Shown piece after piece: positions 31,773 through 40,036 of a stretch of 64,000 nt of DNA (its first letter is position 1; each line of letters opens with the position of its first letter). The notes beneath the pieces were generated by a model, which worked only from the letters and a program-made list of their open reading frames with translations, had not been told where the DNA came from and searched no databases. Source of the stretch: Pseudomonas fulva NBRC 16637 = DSM 17717 (lineage in GTDB: Bacteria > Pseudomonadota > Gammaproteobacteria > Pseudomonadales > Pseudomonadaceae). Both the position numbers and the translations under genes were made by a program. Location of the stretch: contig NZ_BBIQ01000009.1 of assembly GCF_000730565.1 (NCBI RefSeq), positions 62,001 through 126,000 on the forward strand, read 5' to 3'.

Positions 31773-32837
31773 TCAGTCACCGTCGTTGGCGTTGAAACCC
31801 AACTGAATGTTAAGTGCCTTGGCCAACTCACCTTCATGCAGGCGGTGTACCACGTTGAGGCTGTCGTAGATCTGGTTGAGGGTCTGCTGGCCTGCATCGT
31901 CGGCCAGCAGCTCGCCCAGGGTTTTCTGATTGTCGGCCAGCAACTTCAACGATGTGGCGTAGGCATCGTCTATCTTTTGCGCAAGCGCCTTCTGATCGCT
32001 AGGCAGCAGCCCGCGCAGCCCTTGATTGTCCACACCCACCCAGACCGCCTGGGCCGCCTTGAGGCTGGCCTGGAGGCTGTTCATGGAGTTGTGGCTACGC
32101 CAGGCTTCAGCCTGCAGCGGCTGTGGGATGCCTTTGCTTTGCCGCCCCATGGGCGCACCCAGCTTTTTCTTCAGCGAGTCCAAAGCGGTCACCTGTGCGC
32201 GCAGCAGGTCGGCGATGGCCTCGTGCGAATCGGCGTAGCGCTGGTTGGGGAACTTGGTCATCTGCGAGAGCATGCCATCAGTGCTGTTCCAGCCCTTGAG
32301 AATTTCCTCGGCCAGCCCCTTCTGGTGCTCGGCGATGGCCACCAGCATCGGGCAGTATCGCGCCTTCTGCTCGGCCGTGGCGATGTCCGGCTTGCTGTCG
32401 AACAGGATGTACTCATAGGCCGACAAGCCGCGGACGACAACGCTGGCCTTGGCCAGGGAGGCCGCATCGACAGGCTTGTCCGCATTGACCAATTGCTCGA
32501 CCTGACGGCCGACCAGGTTCTTCTTGTCAGGCCAGAACTGTACCTGCCACGCACGGTTGCCTTCGGCCAGTGGACCCACCAGCAAGGGTTGCAGTTCGGC
32601 CCAGGCCTTTTGCGCATTGAGGAAATCGGCGCGCGCCTTTTCCAGGGTCTCCTTGCCTTCACAGAAAGCCAGGGCGCTGGCGGCCAGCATGCGGTCGGCT
32701 TCGACCCAGCGGCTGTAGGTGGGCAGGATCACCTGCTTGGCGATGGCCGCGGAGGTGACGGCCTGCGGATCCTGCGGCGAGCAGGCGCCAAGGGCCAGGG
32801 CAGCGAGGCTGGTAAACAACAGTTTGGGTCGGAACAT
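31773..32837 (-). CDS. imelysin-family lipoprotein lacking the usual histidine
   Basis: 354 residues, lipobox LALGACSPQ with the cysteine at about 19. The imelysin (peptidase M75-like) fold is all-helical and occurs in iron-regulated periplasmic proteins. The family's GxHxxE motif appears here as GLSAYEYILFD, so the glutamate stays but the histidine is replaced. It is translated between the di-haem oxidoreductase and the DUF1513 gene and is probably a partner of both. Confidence 0.85.
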   Translation of the reverse strand: MFRPKLLFTSLAALALGACSPQDPQAVTSAAIAKQVILPTYSRWVEADRMLAASALAFCEGKETLEKARADFLNAQKAWAELQPLLVGPLAEGNRAWQVQFWPDKKNLVGRQVEQLVNADKPVDAASLAKASVVVRGLSAYEYILFDSKPDIATAEQKARYCPMLVAIAEHQKGLAEEILKGWNSTDGMLSQMTKFPNQRYADSHEAIADLLRAQVTALDSLKKKLGAPMGRQSKGIPQPLQAEAWRSHNSMNSLQASLKAAQAVWVGVDNQGLRGLLPSDQKALAQKIDDAYATSLKLLADNQKTLGELLADDAGQQTLNQIYDSLNVVHRLHEGELAKALNIQLGFNANDGD

Positions 32838-32856
32838 GGCCGGCTCCTGTGCATGT

Positions 32857-34284
32857 TTAAAGTGAGTTCAGAAAAGCCAGCAGCGCAGCGCGCTGCTCGG
32901 CATCGAATGTAAGGACGAAATCGCGTGCTGCCTGGGCTTCGCCGCCGTGCCACAGCACCGCTTCGAGCAAGTTGCGCGCGCGTCCGTCATGCAGAAATTG
33001 CGAGTGACCGCTGACCGTTTCGCTCAGGCCGATTCCCCAGAGCGGGGCCGTGCGCCAGTCCTGGCCGTTGGCGGCAAATTCGGTTCGTTCATCGGCAAGG
33101 CCGGGCCCCATGTCATGCAGCAGCAGATCGGTATAGGGCCGGATGGTCTGACCGGCGAGCTCCGGCTCGGCGGCATCGCTGGCGGTGGTGAACTGAGGAA
33201 TGTGACAACTCTGGCACCCGGCCTCGTGGAACAGGTTCTTGCCTGCAAGCACCTGGGGGTCAGACACATCCCGCCGGGCCGGTACTGCAAGGTTGCGTGT
33301 ATAGAAGGTGACCAGGCGCAGGATGTTGTCACTGACTTCCTTTTCGCCTGCCACGCCGTCGCCATTGGGCGCTGCGCGGCATTCGACCTGCGCCTGGGTG
33401 CAGTCGTCGTTGGGCTGCAATGTCGTCGTCAGGCCCATGTCGCCGGCGAACGCATGCGCGTTCTGCTGGTTCACGTTGGGCTGGCCCGCTTTCCACCCAA
33501 AGCGGCCAACAACTGAACGTCCCTGAGCGTCGTCCCATACGCGGTTGGCGCGCCCACGAATCCCGTCGCGATTGCGGTCGTCCGGGTCTTCGTTGGCCAG
33601 CAGGTCGGCCTCGGGGATCGCCTCGAGCAGGCCCAGGCCGATCATCGGTGGCGCCACGCGTGCCGAAAAGCGCGTGTCCGGGTGCATCGCCCCATAGCCC
33701 AGCTGAGTGATCTGCAACGCAGGCATGCGCAGCTCGACCTGATAGCCATCCTTGAACGAGACCGTCTGCGGGGTGTAGGTCATGCGCACCTTGCCTTCAG
33801 GCACTACGCCAGGAATGGCCATGTCCTGAAGCTGGGTGCCGTACACAGGTTCCGGTACCACCCCGAGCCGTTCGATGACCTTGGCCAGGTAGGGCTGGTC
33901 AGGTATCGACAGGCGCACGAGCATGCCAACTGCATTGCTGGCATCTGTTGCGGGGGGGTGGCCACGCCCGTCGCGCACATGGCAGTTCTGGCAGGCGTTG
34001 GTATTGAACAAGGGGCCCAGGCCGTCGCGCGCCGTTGTGGTAGAGGGGGCGATGACCCACGGGTTGCGAAAGAAACTGTTGCCCACGGCAAAGTCCAGGC
34101 GCCGCTCAGGGGAGAGATTGGCAGCGGGCTGCGAATACGCATTGCGGTCACTGCGCAACACGGTCGTCTTGCCACCTGACAGCGCTTCGCCCGGCTCGGC
34201 CTGGGTGAAACGCGGAGCGTCATCACAGGCAGCGAGGGCAAAGACCAGCAGCAGAGGGGCAAGTCGGGACAGCGGCAGGGACAT
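32857..34284 (-). CDS. di-haem oxidoreductase (DHOR, thiol oxidoreductase-like) lipoprotein
   Basis: 475 residues, signal with lipobox LVFALAACDD. Two covalent haem sites are visible, ACQNCHVRDGRGHPP (about residue 98) and GCQSCHIPQF (about residue 355). The family (DUF1111/DHOR) is often found with imelysins and is thought to transfer electrons in the periplasm, perhaps with iron. The ATG at 34284 is chosen because the signal peptide starts there. Its ribosome-binding site AGGA lies inside the 3' arm of a 13-bp hairpin. Confidence 0.87.
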   Translation of the reverse strand: MSLPLSRLAPLLLVFALAACDDAPRFTQAEPGEALSGGKTTVLRSDRNAYSQPAANLSPERRLDFAVGNSFFRNPWVIAPSTTTARDGLGPLFNTNACQNCHVRDGRGHPPATDASNAVGMLVRLSIPDQPYLAKVIERLGVVPEPVYGTQLQDMAIPGVVPEGKVRMTYTPQTVSFKDGYQVELRMPALQITQLGYGAMHPDTRFSARVAPPMIGLGLLEAIPEADLLANEDPDDRNRDGIRGRANRVWDDAQGRSVVGRFGWKAGQPNVNQQNAHAFAGDMGLTTTLQPNDDCTQAQVECRAAPNGDGVAGEKEVSDNILRLVTFYTRNLAVPARRDVSDPQVLAGKNLFHEAGCQSCHIPQFTTASDAAEPELAGQTIRPYTDLLLHDMGPGLADERTEFAANGQDWRTAPLWGIGLSETVSGHSQFLHDGRARNLLEAVLWHGGEAQAARDFVLTFDAEQRAALLAFLNSL

Positions 34285-34289
34285 GCAGA

Positions 34290-34340
34290 ATCCTGGGCCT
34301 GAACGTAAAAACCGGCGTGCAAGCTTATCAGGCCCAGGAT
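34290..34340 (-). promoter_or_regulatory. 13-bp inverted repeat covering the oxidoreductase ribosome-binding site
   Basis: ATCCTGGGCCTGA and TCAGGCCCAGGAT are perfect 13-bp complements around a 25-nt loop. On the message, AGGA of the 3' arm is the likely Shine-Dalgarno sequence, 8 nt ahead of ATG. The stem would block ribosomes unless opened by a protein, RNA or metal-dependent event. Chance for 13 of 13 is small. Confidence 0.6.
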
Positions 34341-34355
34341 CATTGAATAAGAGCA

Positions 34356-34367
34356 ATTTGCGTTTGC
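34356..34367 (-). promoter_or_regulatory. GCAAACGCAAAT element (copy 2)
   Basis: A 12-mer that differs at one base from the element upstream of icmP, at a similar distance (72 nt) from the start codon. See copy 1. Confidence 0.4.
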
Positions 34368-34392
34368 TGGATGAAATCGTCTTGGCAGGTGC

Positions 34393-34779
34393 TTATGCCA
34401 TGAAGAGTTTGAACTGGCGATTGACCAGGCTGACGATGAGGTTCTTGCTACCGCCTTCATGATTATCGCCCGGGACCTCCATCACTTCTTCGCTGGTGTA
34501 TTCCATGGACGAGGCGGTCAGGTATTTCACTACATCCTTGTGGGCGGGCTGCCAGTAATCCTGAAAAACCCAGATGTTGGTCTCTGCACCTGGCCCCAGA
34601 ATCAAGCGCAGCGCCTTGTAGTTCTCTTTGGATTTACCGATCCAAGGTACCGCGAGCGAGCCGTTCCAGGCGTGCTGGGCGCCAATTGCCAGGCTTTGGC
34701 TACGGCTCTCTCCGTCAACCAAAGTCAGGGTATAAGGCGTGTTGTTGGCAATGGAACGCAGGTAGGTGACGCTGGCCAT
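34393..34779 (-). CDS. unknown 128-residue protein, second gene of a two-gene cassette
   Basis: Not recognised. 128 residues, beta-strand-rich by eye (SIANNTPYTLTLVDGES, AWNGSLAVPWIGKSKENY, NIWVFQDYWQPAHKD), with several tryptophans and no signal peptide, membrane segment or cysteine. The pattern recalls single-domain beta-sandwich proteins such as small lectin- or toxin-like folds, but this is only an impression. TAAAGGAGATACACC gives a strong ribosome-binding site. GC by my count over 34441-34680 is about 56 percent, below its neighbours, which suggests transfer. It follows the 160-residue gene after 12 bp. Confidence 0.7.
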   Translation of the reverse strand: MASVTYLRSIANNTPYTLTLVDGESRSQSLAIGAQHAWNGSLAVPWIGKSKENYKALRLILGPGAETNIWVFQDYWQPAHKDVVKYLTASSMEYTSEEVMEVPGDNHEGGSKNLIVSLVNRQFKLFMA

Positions 34780-34791
34780 GGTGTATCTCCT

Positions 34792-35274
34792 TTATGGATG
34801 AGTACTCGGACGTGGCAAGGGGGCGCTCGGGGCGCGGTATACGTAGGCCGCGAGCAAGGTGATTTCATTGAAGGGCGGTTCGAGGGTGGCTGGATCGAAG
34901 CGACCCAAGGGTTGCAGGCCATACTCGTGAGCCACGGCTTCGAACAGTCGTCGGTCGCTTTCGTTGGGGTCGTACAGGTAGACCTTGCCTGACCCTGCCA
35001 ATACACGGCACATTTCCTCGGCCACCGTGTGGGTGATCGGCGCGCCCATGAGGGTGACATGCGGGACGGAGTGATCGTCGATCGGGAACTTGGGCGCGTC
35101 GTACTCATACACCAGGATCAAGTTGGGAATCGGCCCGCCAGCAAATGGGCCGTTGGAGATGCGCTGCCCTGCTTTGTTGAGGTTATAGGCGTTGTGAAAT
35201 CCTGTGATCAGGTTCGCGCCTTCAGCGCGCTGCACGATCCGGCCCTCTCCCCAGACATCGAGAATCTGCAGCAT
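34792..35274 (-). CDS. unknown 160-residue protein, first gene of a two-gene cassette
   Basis: Not recognised. 160 residues from the ATG at 35274, which has GGGAGG six bases ahead (a longer frame from 35325 is less likely). Visible: MLQILDVWGEGRIVQRAEG, an Asn- and Pro-rich middle (ISNGPFAGGPIPNLILVYEY), and GSGKVYLYDPNESDRRLFE followed by FNEITLLAAYVYRAP. The last part has a weak resemblance to the end of a methyltransferase Rossmann fold, but no SAM motif I is visible. No signal peptide. The pair lies between a terminator and the oxidoreductase gene and is absent from that position in P. aeruginosa as I recall. Confidence 0.7.
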   Translation of the reverse strand: MLQILDVWGEGRIVQRAEGANLITGFHNAYNLNKAGQRISNGPFAGGPIPNLILVYEYDAPKFPIDDHSVPHVTLMGAPITHTVAEEMCRVLAGSGKVYLYDPNESDRRLFEAVAHEYGLQPLGRFDPATLEPPFNEITLLAAYVYRAPSAPLPRPSTHP

Positions 35275-35363
35275 TGGCTGCCTCCCTGTTGGCGATTGAA
35301 TGATGCGTACAGGGTGGTCGATCATCGGCCTGCCAGGCAGCGGGAAGCGCTGCCGCAGACATG

Positions 35364-35389
35364 AAAACGCCCGGCTCTAGGCCGGGCGT
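35364..35389 (-). terminator. rho-independent terminator after icmP
   Basis: Minus-strand ACGCCCGGC-CTAGA-GCCGGGCGT followed by TTTT. It ends icmP transcription and separates it from the unknown cassette, which therefore needs its own promoter. Confidence 0.85.
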
Positions 35390-35411
35390 CGGGTGTTGCA
35401 CAAGGGTGGGA

Positions 35412-36749
35412 TCAGAACTCGTGGTCGGCTGTGTCAGGGTTCAGGTTGTCGATACCCAGTTTGCCGGCTGCCTGTTCGATGGCACCGGTCTGCTTGACCA
35501 GGGCTGCAATCGCATCACGCACGATCTGATTGCCGGCGGTGTTGTCGGCAGCGATCAGTTGGTCGTAGTGCTCGCCTTTGAGGGCGTGATCGACGATCAC
35601 CTGGATCTTCGCTTCGGTGGCTTCCAGGTCTGCGCGCAAGGTCGCATCGGCGGCAGGGTCGGCCTTGGCCACCAGTGACGACAGGCTAGGCCCGGTCAGC
35701 TTGGTGCCATCGGGGCGGGTGTACTCGCCCAGATAGACGTTGCGAATGCCCTTGGCATCGTAGAAATGCGAGTAGTGAGTGTTGTCGCTGAAGCAGTCGT
35801 GTTCGTCCTCGGGCGAGTTCGCCTCCAGGGACACCTTCATGCGCTCACCGGCCAGCTCACCGAGCGACAGGCTGCCCATGCCGAACAGCATCTTGCGCAA
35901 GCCGTCGGTGGCAGGCTCGGCTTCGAGCTTGGCGCGATAGTTGTCGGTCACGTTCGGCGCCCAGTTGGCAACCATCTCGTCGAGATCGGCGACCAGCAGG
36001 TCGGTGACGGCCTTGAGGTAGGCACGGCGGCGGTCGTTGTGACCACCCGTGGCACCCTGGCCTTCGAGGTAGTCCGACGCCGGACGGTTACCCGCACCTG
36101 GGCCGGTACCGTTCAGGTCCTGGCCCCATAGCAGGAATTCGATGGCGTGGTAGCCGGTGGCGACGTTGGCTTCGGAGCCGCCCAACTCGTTGAGGCTGGC
36201 CAGCTTCTCCGGGGTGATGTCCTTGACGTCGATCTTCTCTTCGCCCACCTGGATCTCGGTGTTGGCGATGATATTGGCACTGGCTGCCGGGTTGCCCAGG
36301 GCGTGCTCATAGCTGGTGTCGACGTAGTCGATCAGGCCTTCGTCCAGGGGCCAGGCGTTCACCTGGCCTTCCCAGTCGTCGATGATGGTGTTGCCGAAGC
36401 GGAACACTTCGCTTTGCAGGTATGGCACGCGCGCAGCGACCCAGGCGTCCCTGGCGGCCTTGAGCGTCTGATCGTTGGGCGTGGCGAGGAATGCGTCCAC
36501 GGCGCTCTGCAGGGTTTTGGCGGTGCTCAGCGAGTCGCTGTACACGGCATGGACCATCTCGGCGTAGTGCTTGACCACGGCCTTGGCAGCGGCTTCGTCG
36601 ACAGCCCCCGGCGTTGCTGCAGGGGTGCTGGCGGCAGCGGGCGCCTGGGCTTGCGGCGCGGCGGTCTTGTCGTCCTTGCCTTCACCGCAACCGGCGAGAG
36701 CGATGGCAATGGCCAGCAGACTGGCAGAGGCCAGGGGCGTTCGAATCAT
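35412..36749 (-). CDS. icmP: imelysin-family metalloprotein IcmP-like lipoprotein
   Basis: 445 residues with lipobox IALAGCGEG, an Ala-Pro-rich linker, and the full imelysin motif in GYHAIEFLLWGQDLNG (GxHxxE, about residue 200). P. aeruginosa IcmP was described as an insulin-cleaving outer-membrane protein, but imelysins are now mostly viewed as iron-linked periplasmic binding proteins. Glutamate- and histidine-rich segments fit metal binding. A Fur-like site lies 75-92 nt upstream. It heads the cluster, but a terminator follows it. Confidence 0.9.
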   Translation of the reverse strand: MIRTPLASASLLAIAIALAGCGEGKDDKTAAPQAQAPAAASTPAATPGAVDEAAAKAVVKHYAEMVHAVYSDSLSTAKTLQSAVDAFLATPNDQTLKAARDAWVAARVPYLQSEVFRFGNTIIDDWEGQVNAWPLDEGLIDYVDTSYEHALGNPAASANIIANTEIQVGEEKIDVKDITPEKLASLNELGGSEANVATGYHAIEFLLWGQDLNGTGPGAGNRPASDYLEGQGATGGHNDRRRAYLKAVTDLLVADLDEMVANWAPNVTDNYRAKLEAEPATDGLRKMLFGMGSLSLGELAGERMKVSLEANSPEDEHDCFSDNTHYSHFYDAKGIRNVYLGEYTRPDGTKLTGPSLSSLVAKADPAADATLRADLEATEAKIQVIVDHALKGEHYDQLIAADNTAGNQIVRDAIAALVKQTGAIEQAAGKLGIDNLNPDTADHEF

Positions 36750-36822
36750 TGTTGGTTTCCTGCGTCGTGTGGTTGGACCATGGATGAACCGTGCGCGATG
36801 GCACGTTGAACCGACACATCAT

Positions 36823-36841
36823 GCGAAAGATTTGCATTTGC
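36823..36841 (-). promoter_or_regulatory. Fur-like site / GCAAATGCAAAT element (copy 1) ahead of icmP
   Basis: Minus-strand GCAAATGCAAATCTTTCGC matches the 19-bp Fur consensus at 12 positions by my count. Its left part, GCAAATGCAAAT, recurs with one change 72 nt ahead of the di-haem oxidoreductase gene, so both units of the iron-linked cluster may share one regulator. Confidence 0.45.
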
Positions 36842-36900
36842 TGTAAAGGGTCCAGCCTGCGATTCATGTAAAAGCAGGTCACGACGTGTCATCTGTGCAC

Positions 36901-38985
36901 TCAGAGCACGGAAACCTGATTGCGCTGGGCCTGCCTGAGGAAGCTGGTCAGTTCCCGGGCCGACAGCGGTTTGCTGTAGTGGTAGCCCTGGCCCTCGTGA
37001 CAGCCTTGGGCAATGATGTAGGCTTCCTGTTCGGCGGTTTCCACGCCTTCGGCAATGACCTGCATGCCCAGGCTTTTGCCCAACTGGATGATGGCGCGCA
37101 CGATGGTCGCGTCATCGTCGTCATCGAGCAGGTCCTGCACGAAGCTCTTGTCGATCTTGATCTTGTCCAGGGGCAAGGACTTGAGGTAACTCAATGACGA
37201 GTACCCGGTCCCGAAGTCGTCGATGGCGATCAGGGCGCCCGAGCGGCGCAGGCTCAGCAGGTGTTGGGCCGCGGTGCTGATGTCCTCCATCAGGCCAGTC
37301 TCGGTCACCTCCAGTTCCAGGCTGCGCGGGGGCAGGCGATAGGCCTGGAGCAAATTGTTCACCACCCGCGGCAGTTCGCTGTGGTGAAGTTGGACGGTGG
37401 ACAGGTTGACCGCCATGCGCAGTTCGCTGAAGCCCAGGTCGTGCCATTCGCGCAATTGCTGGCAGGCCTGGTCGAGCACCCACTCGCCGATCCCGATGAT
37501 GCTGCCGTTCTGTTCGGCCAGCGGTATGAACTGATCGGGCGGCACCATGCCCAGTTCCGGATGCTGCCAGCGCAACAGCGCCTCGACCCCTACAACGCGA
37601 TGATCGCGATAGCTGATCTGGGGTTGATACACCAGGTACAGCTGGTTGCGTGGCAGGGCCTCGCGCAGGTCCTTTTCCAGCTCACGGCGCCGACGCATCT
37701 CGGTGTCCACGCTCGCGATATAGAACTGGTAGCGATTGCGTGAGCGCGCCTTGGCCAGGGTCATGGTCTGTTCGGCTTTTTGCAGGAGTTTTTCGGTGCT
37801 GTCGCCGTCTTCCGGGAACAGGGTGATGCCAATGGTTGCGCGCAGCCGGATCTGCTGGTGGTGGTCCAGGTCGAAGGGCACTTCCAGGTCATCCAGGATG
37901 CTTTGCGCAAGCTCTGCCGCTTCGTAGGGCTGTTCGATGTTGGCCTGCACCAGTGCGAACTGGTCGCCCCCCAGCCGCGCCAGCGCGCCCAGTCGTCCGC
38001 TGTGGGCCCTCAGACGATCGGCCAAGGCCAGCAGCAACTGGTCGCCTACCTGGTAGGTGAACTGCTCGTTGATGCCCTTGAAATCATCCAGGCCTACGCA
38101 TAGCACGGCCACCCGGTGTTGCAGGCGCCCACCGTCCACCAGAATCTTGTCCAGTTGCTGCTGCAGTTGCTGGCGATTGGGCAGGCCGGTGAGGAAGTCG
38201 TACTGGGCCATGCGCTGCAGACTGTTCTCGGCCTCATGGCGCAGATGGGTATTGCGCTCGATCGATGCCAGCAACTGGTTGGCGGTGTTCACCCAAAGGC
38301 CGAGCTCGTTCTTCTCATGGCCTTTGATCAGTGGGATCTGATGCTGGCTGGGGCGATCCGGATTGATCTGGGTGAGGTGTTCGATGATTTTGGAGAGTGG
38401 CTTGGTCAACAGCCAGTGGTAGACCAGGTACAGCACCAGCCCCATGGCAAGCGCTCGAAGCACGCCGGAGATGAAGATGATCACGGCATTGATCAGAAAG
38501 TCTTCGCCATAGGCCGCCGTATCGAGGGTGATGTTGAGGTCGCCGTAATATTCACTGTAGGGCCCCCGGCCTACCAGCTGCGTGGAGTAGCTACGCTCCT
38601 GGCCAAGAATCAGGTCGGTGAGCCAACGCAGGGGCATGTCCTGCAAGGGTCGGGACTTTTCTGCCAGCATCGTCTCGTTGGGGTGGCCGATGGAGGCCAT
38701 TCGAACCGACTCGTCCTGAAACAGGCCTTCCATGACCTGCATGCCCATTTCTCGGTCCAGGCTGTAGACCGCCTGTGTGGAAGGATCGCGGAACATGTCG
38801 AGGATACGCTGGGCGTCATTGTTGACGGCCTGGCGTGTCTTGTAGGTGTCATAGACGATTTGCGCACAGCTGAGCACGACGCCGACCGCTAGCGCCGCCA
38901 GGAGCACGACCCTTAGCAACTTGACCGACAAGCTGTTACGCAATTCCAGCTTCAAGGGAGGTTCCTTAATCCATGCAAATGACAT
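36901..38985 (-). CDS. bifA: cyclic-di-GMP phosphodiesterase BifA (degenerate GGDEF, EAL)
   Basis: About 694 residues. Two membrane helices (about 20-42 and 155-185) flank a periplasmic sensor region, followed by HAMP-like linker, a GGDEF domain that reads LARLGGDQFALV (GGDQF, probably unable to make c-di-GMP), and an intact EAL domain (GVEALLRWQHPELG, DDFGTGYSSLSYLKSLPLDKIKIDKSF). The same GGDQF change and the place beside sodB identify BifA, which lowers c-di-GMP and controls biofilm dispersal and swarming. A GTG 18 bp upstream is an alternative start. Confidence 0.92.
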   Translation of the reverse strand: MSFAWIKEPPLKLELRNSLSVKLLRVVLLAALAVGVVLSCAQIVYDTYKTRQAVNNDAQRILDMFRDPSTQAVYSLDREMGMQVMEGLFQDESVRMASIGHPNETMLAEKSRPLQDMPLRWLTDLILGQERSYSTQLVGRGPYSEYYGDLNITLDTAAYGEDFLINAVIIFISGVLRALAMGLVLYLVYHWLLTKPLSKIIEHLTQINPDRPSQHQIPLIKGHEKNELGLWVNTANQLLASIERNTHLRHEAENSLQRMAQYDFLTGLPNRQQLQQQLDKILVDGGRLQHRVAVLCVGLDDFKGINEQFTYQVGDQLLLALADRLRAHSGRLGALARLGGDQFALVQANIEQPYEAAELAQSILDDLEVPFDLDHHQQIRLRATIGITLFPEDGDSTEKLLQKAEQTMTLAKARSRNRYQFYIASVDTEMRRRRELEKDLREALPRNQLYLVYQPQISYRDHRVVGVEALLRWQHPELGMVPPDQFIPLAEQNGSIIGIGEWVLDQACQQLREWHDLGFSELRMAVNLSTVQLHHSELPRVVNNLLQAYRLPPRSLELEVTETGLMEDISTAAQHLLSLRRSGALIAIDDFGTGYSSLSYLKSLPLDKIKIDKSFVQDLLDDDDDATIVRAIIQLGKSLGMQVIAEGVETAEQEAYIIAQGCHEGQGYHYSKPLSARELTSFLRQAQRNQVSVL

Positions 38986-39145
38986 TATTTTGCCATCAAT
39001 CACGACCCTTCACTACGGGAGGGTCATTAGCAGTGTATCGGTTGAAGCCCTGGGTAACTTGAGTGGGCCTCGTCAAGAAACCGGAAGTTTGATGTTAGCG
39101 CGCTATGCACACTGAGCAAGTGCCACATCGCCGAACAGCAGGCAT

Positions 39146-39170
39146 AAAAAAGCCCGGCACGTGCCGGGCT
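39146..39170 (-). terminator. rho-independent terminator after sodB
   Basis: A perfect 20-bp palindrome AGCCCGGCAC/GTGCCGGGCT with a T run (AAAAA on the plus strand at 39146-39150) downstream of sodB on the minus strand. Confidence 0.85.
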
Positions 39171-39188
39171 CTCAGAGCGTTACGAGGC

Positions 39189-39785
39189 TCAGGCCTTGAA
39201 GGTCTTGCCTTCGAACTGCTCGGCCACGAAGGCCCAGTTGACGAGGTTCCAGAACGCCTCGACATACTTCGGCCGCAGGTTGCGGTAGTCGATGTAGTAG
39301 GCGTGCTCCCAGACATCGCAGGTCAGCAGCGGGGTATCGTCGCTGGTCAGCGGGTTGCCGGCACCGATGGTGCTGGCCAGCGCCAGGGAACCATCAGTTT
39401 TCTTGACCAGCCAGCCCCAGCCGGAACCGAAGGTGCCGACGGACGTCTTGGTGAACTCTTCCTTGAACTTGTCGAAGGAACCGAAAGCGGTGTTGATGGC
39501 TTCTGCCAGGGCGCCGGTCGGCTGGCCGCCGCCGTTTGGCGACAGGCAGTTCCAGTAGAAGGTGTGGTTCCACACTTGAGCGGCGTTGTTGAAGATGCCG
39601 CCCGACGAAGAGGTGACGATCTCTTCGAGGGTCTTGCCTTCGAATTCGGTGCCCGGGACCAGGTTGTTCAGGTTCACGACATAGGTGTTGTGGTGCTTGT
39701 CGTGGTGATACTCCAGGGTTTCCTTGGAGATGTGCGGCTGCAGGGCATCGTGGGCGTAGGGCAGCGGCGGCAATTCAAAAGCCAT
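39189..39785 (-). CDS. sodB: iron superoxide dismutase
   Basis: 198 residues. Metal ligands are visible in [31 protein letters not shown] and [13 protein letters not shown]. The iron form is indicated by [10 protein letters not shown] and length. Cytoplasmic, removes superoxide. Start [15 protein letters not shown] with GGAGATCTACC ahead. The gene is monocistronic with a strong terminator. No PrrF-type pairing region can be judged by eye. Confidence 0.97.
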   Translation of the reverse strand: MAFELPPLPYAHDALQPHISKETLEYHHDKHHNTYVVNLNNLVPGTEFEGKTLEEIVTSSSGGIFNNAAQVWNHTFYWNCLSPNGGGQPTGALAEAINTAFGSFDKFKEEFTKTSVGTFGSGWGWLVKKTDGSLALASTIGAGNPLTSDDTPLLTCDVWEHAYYIDYRNLRPKYVEAFWNLVNWAFVAEQFEGKTFKA

Positions 39786-40036
39786 GGTAGATCTCCTGAT
39801 TCAGGTCTAGTTCGCGGTTTGCGCAGGGCCGATCACGGGCGGCCCTATGTGCGTCGGCGAGTTTGTACTCTTTGCGACGCAAGGGCTGGATCATAGCACC
39901 AAGCCTTGGCGCATAACCACGCAACAAACATAGGGATTAGAGGTTCCAGGCGCCTTGGCGGGCAGCGACCGGTGGCAGTCGTTTCCAGACCGGACAGGCA
40001 GGTAAGTCGCCCGTTGGCACCCACGAGCCCGTACGA

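Noticed and set aside
36571-36846. Small plus-strand frame opposite the icmP start
   Set aside because: Lies over the signal peptide and linker of icmP. No independent evidence.
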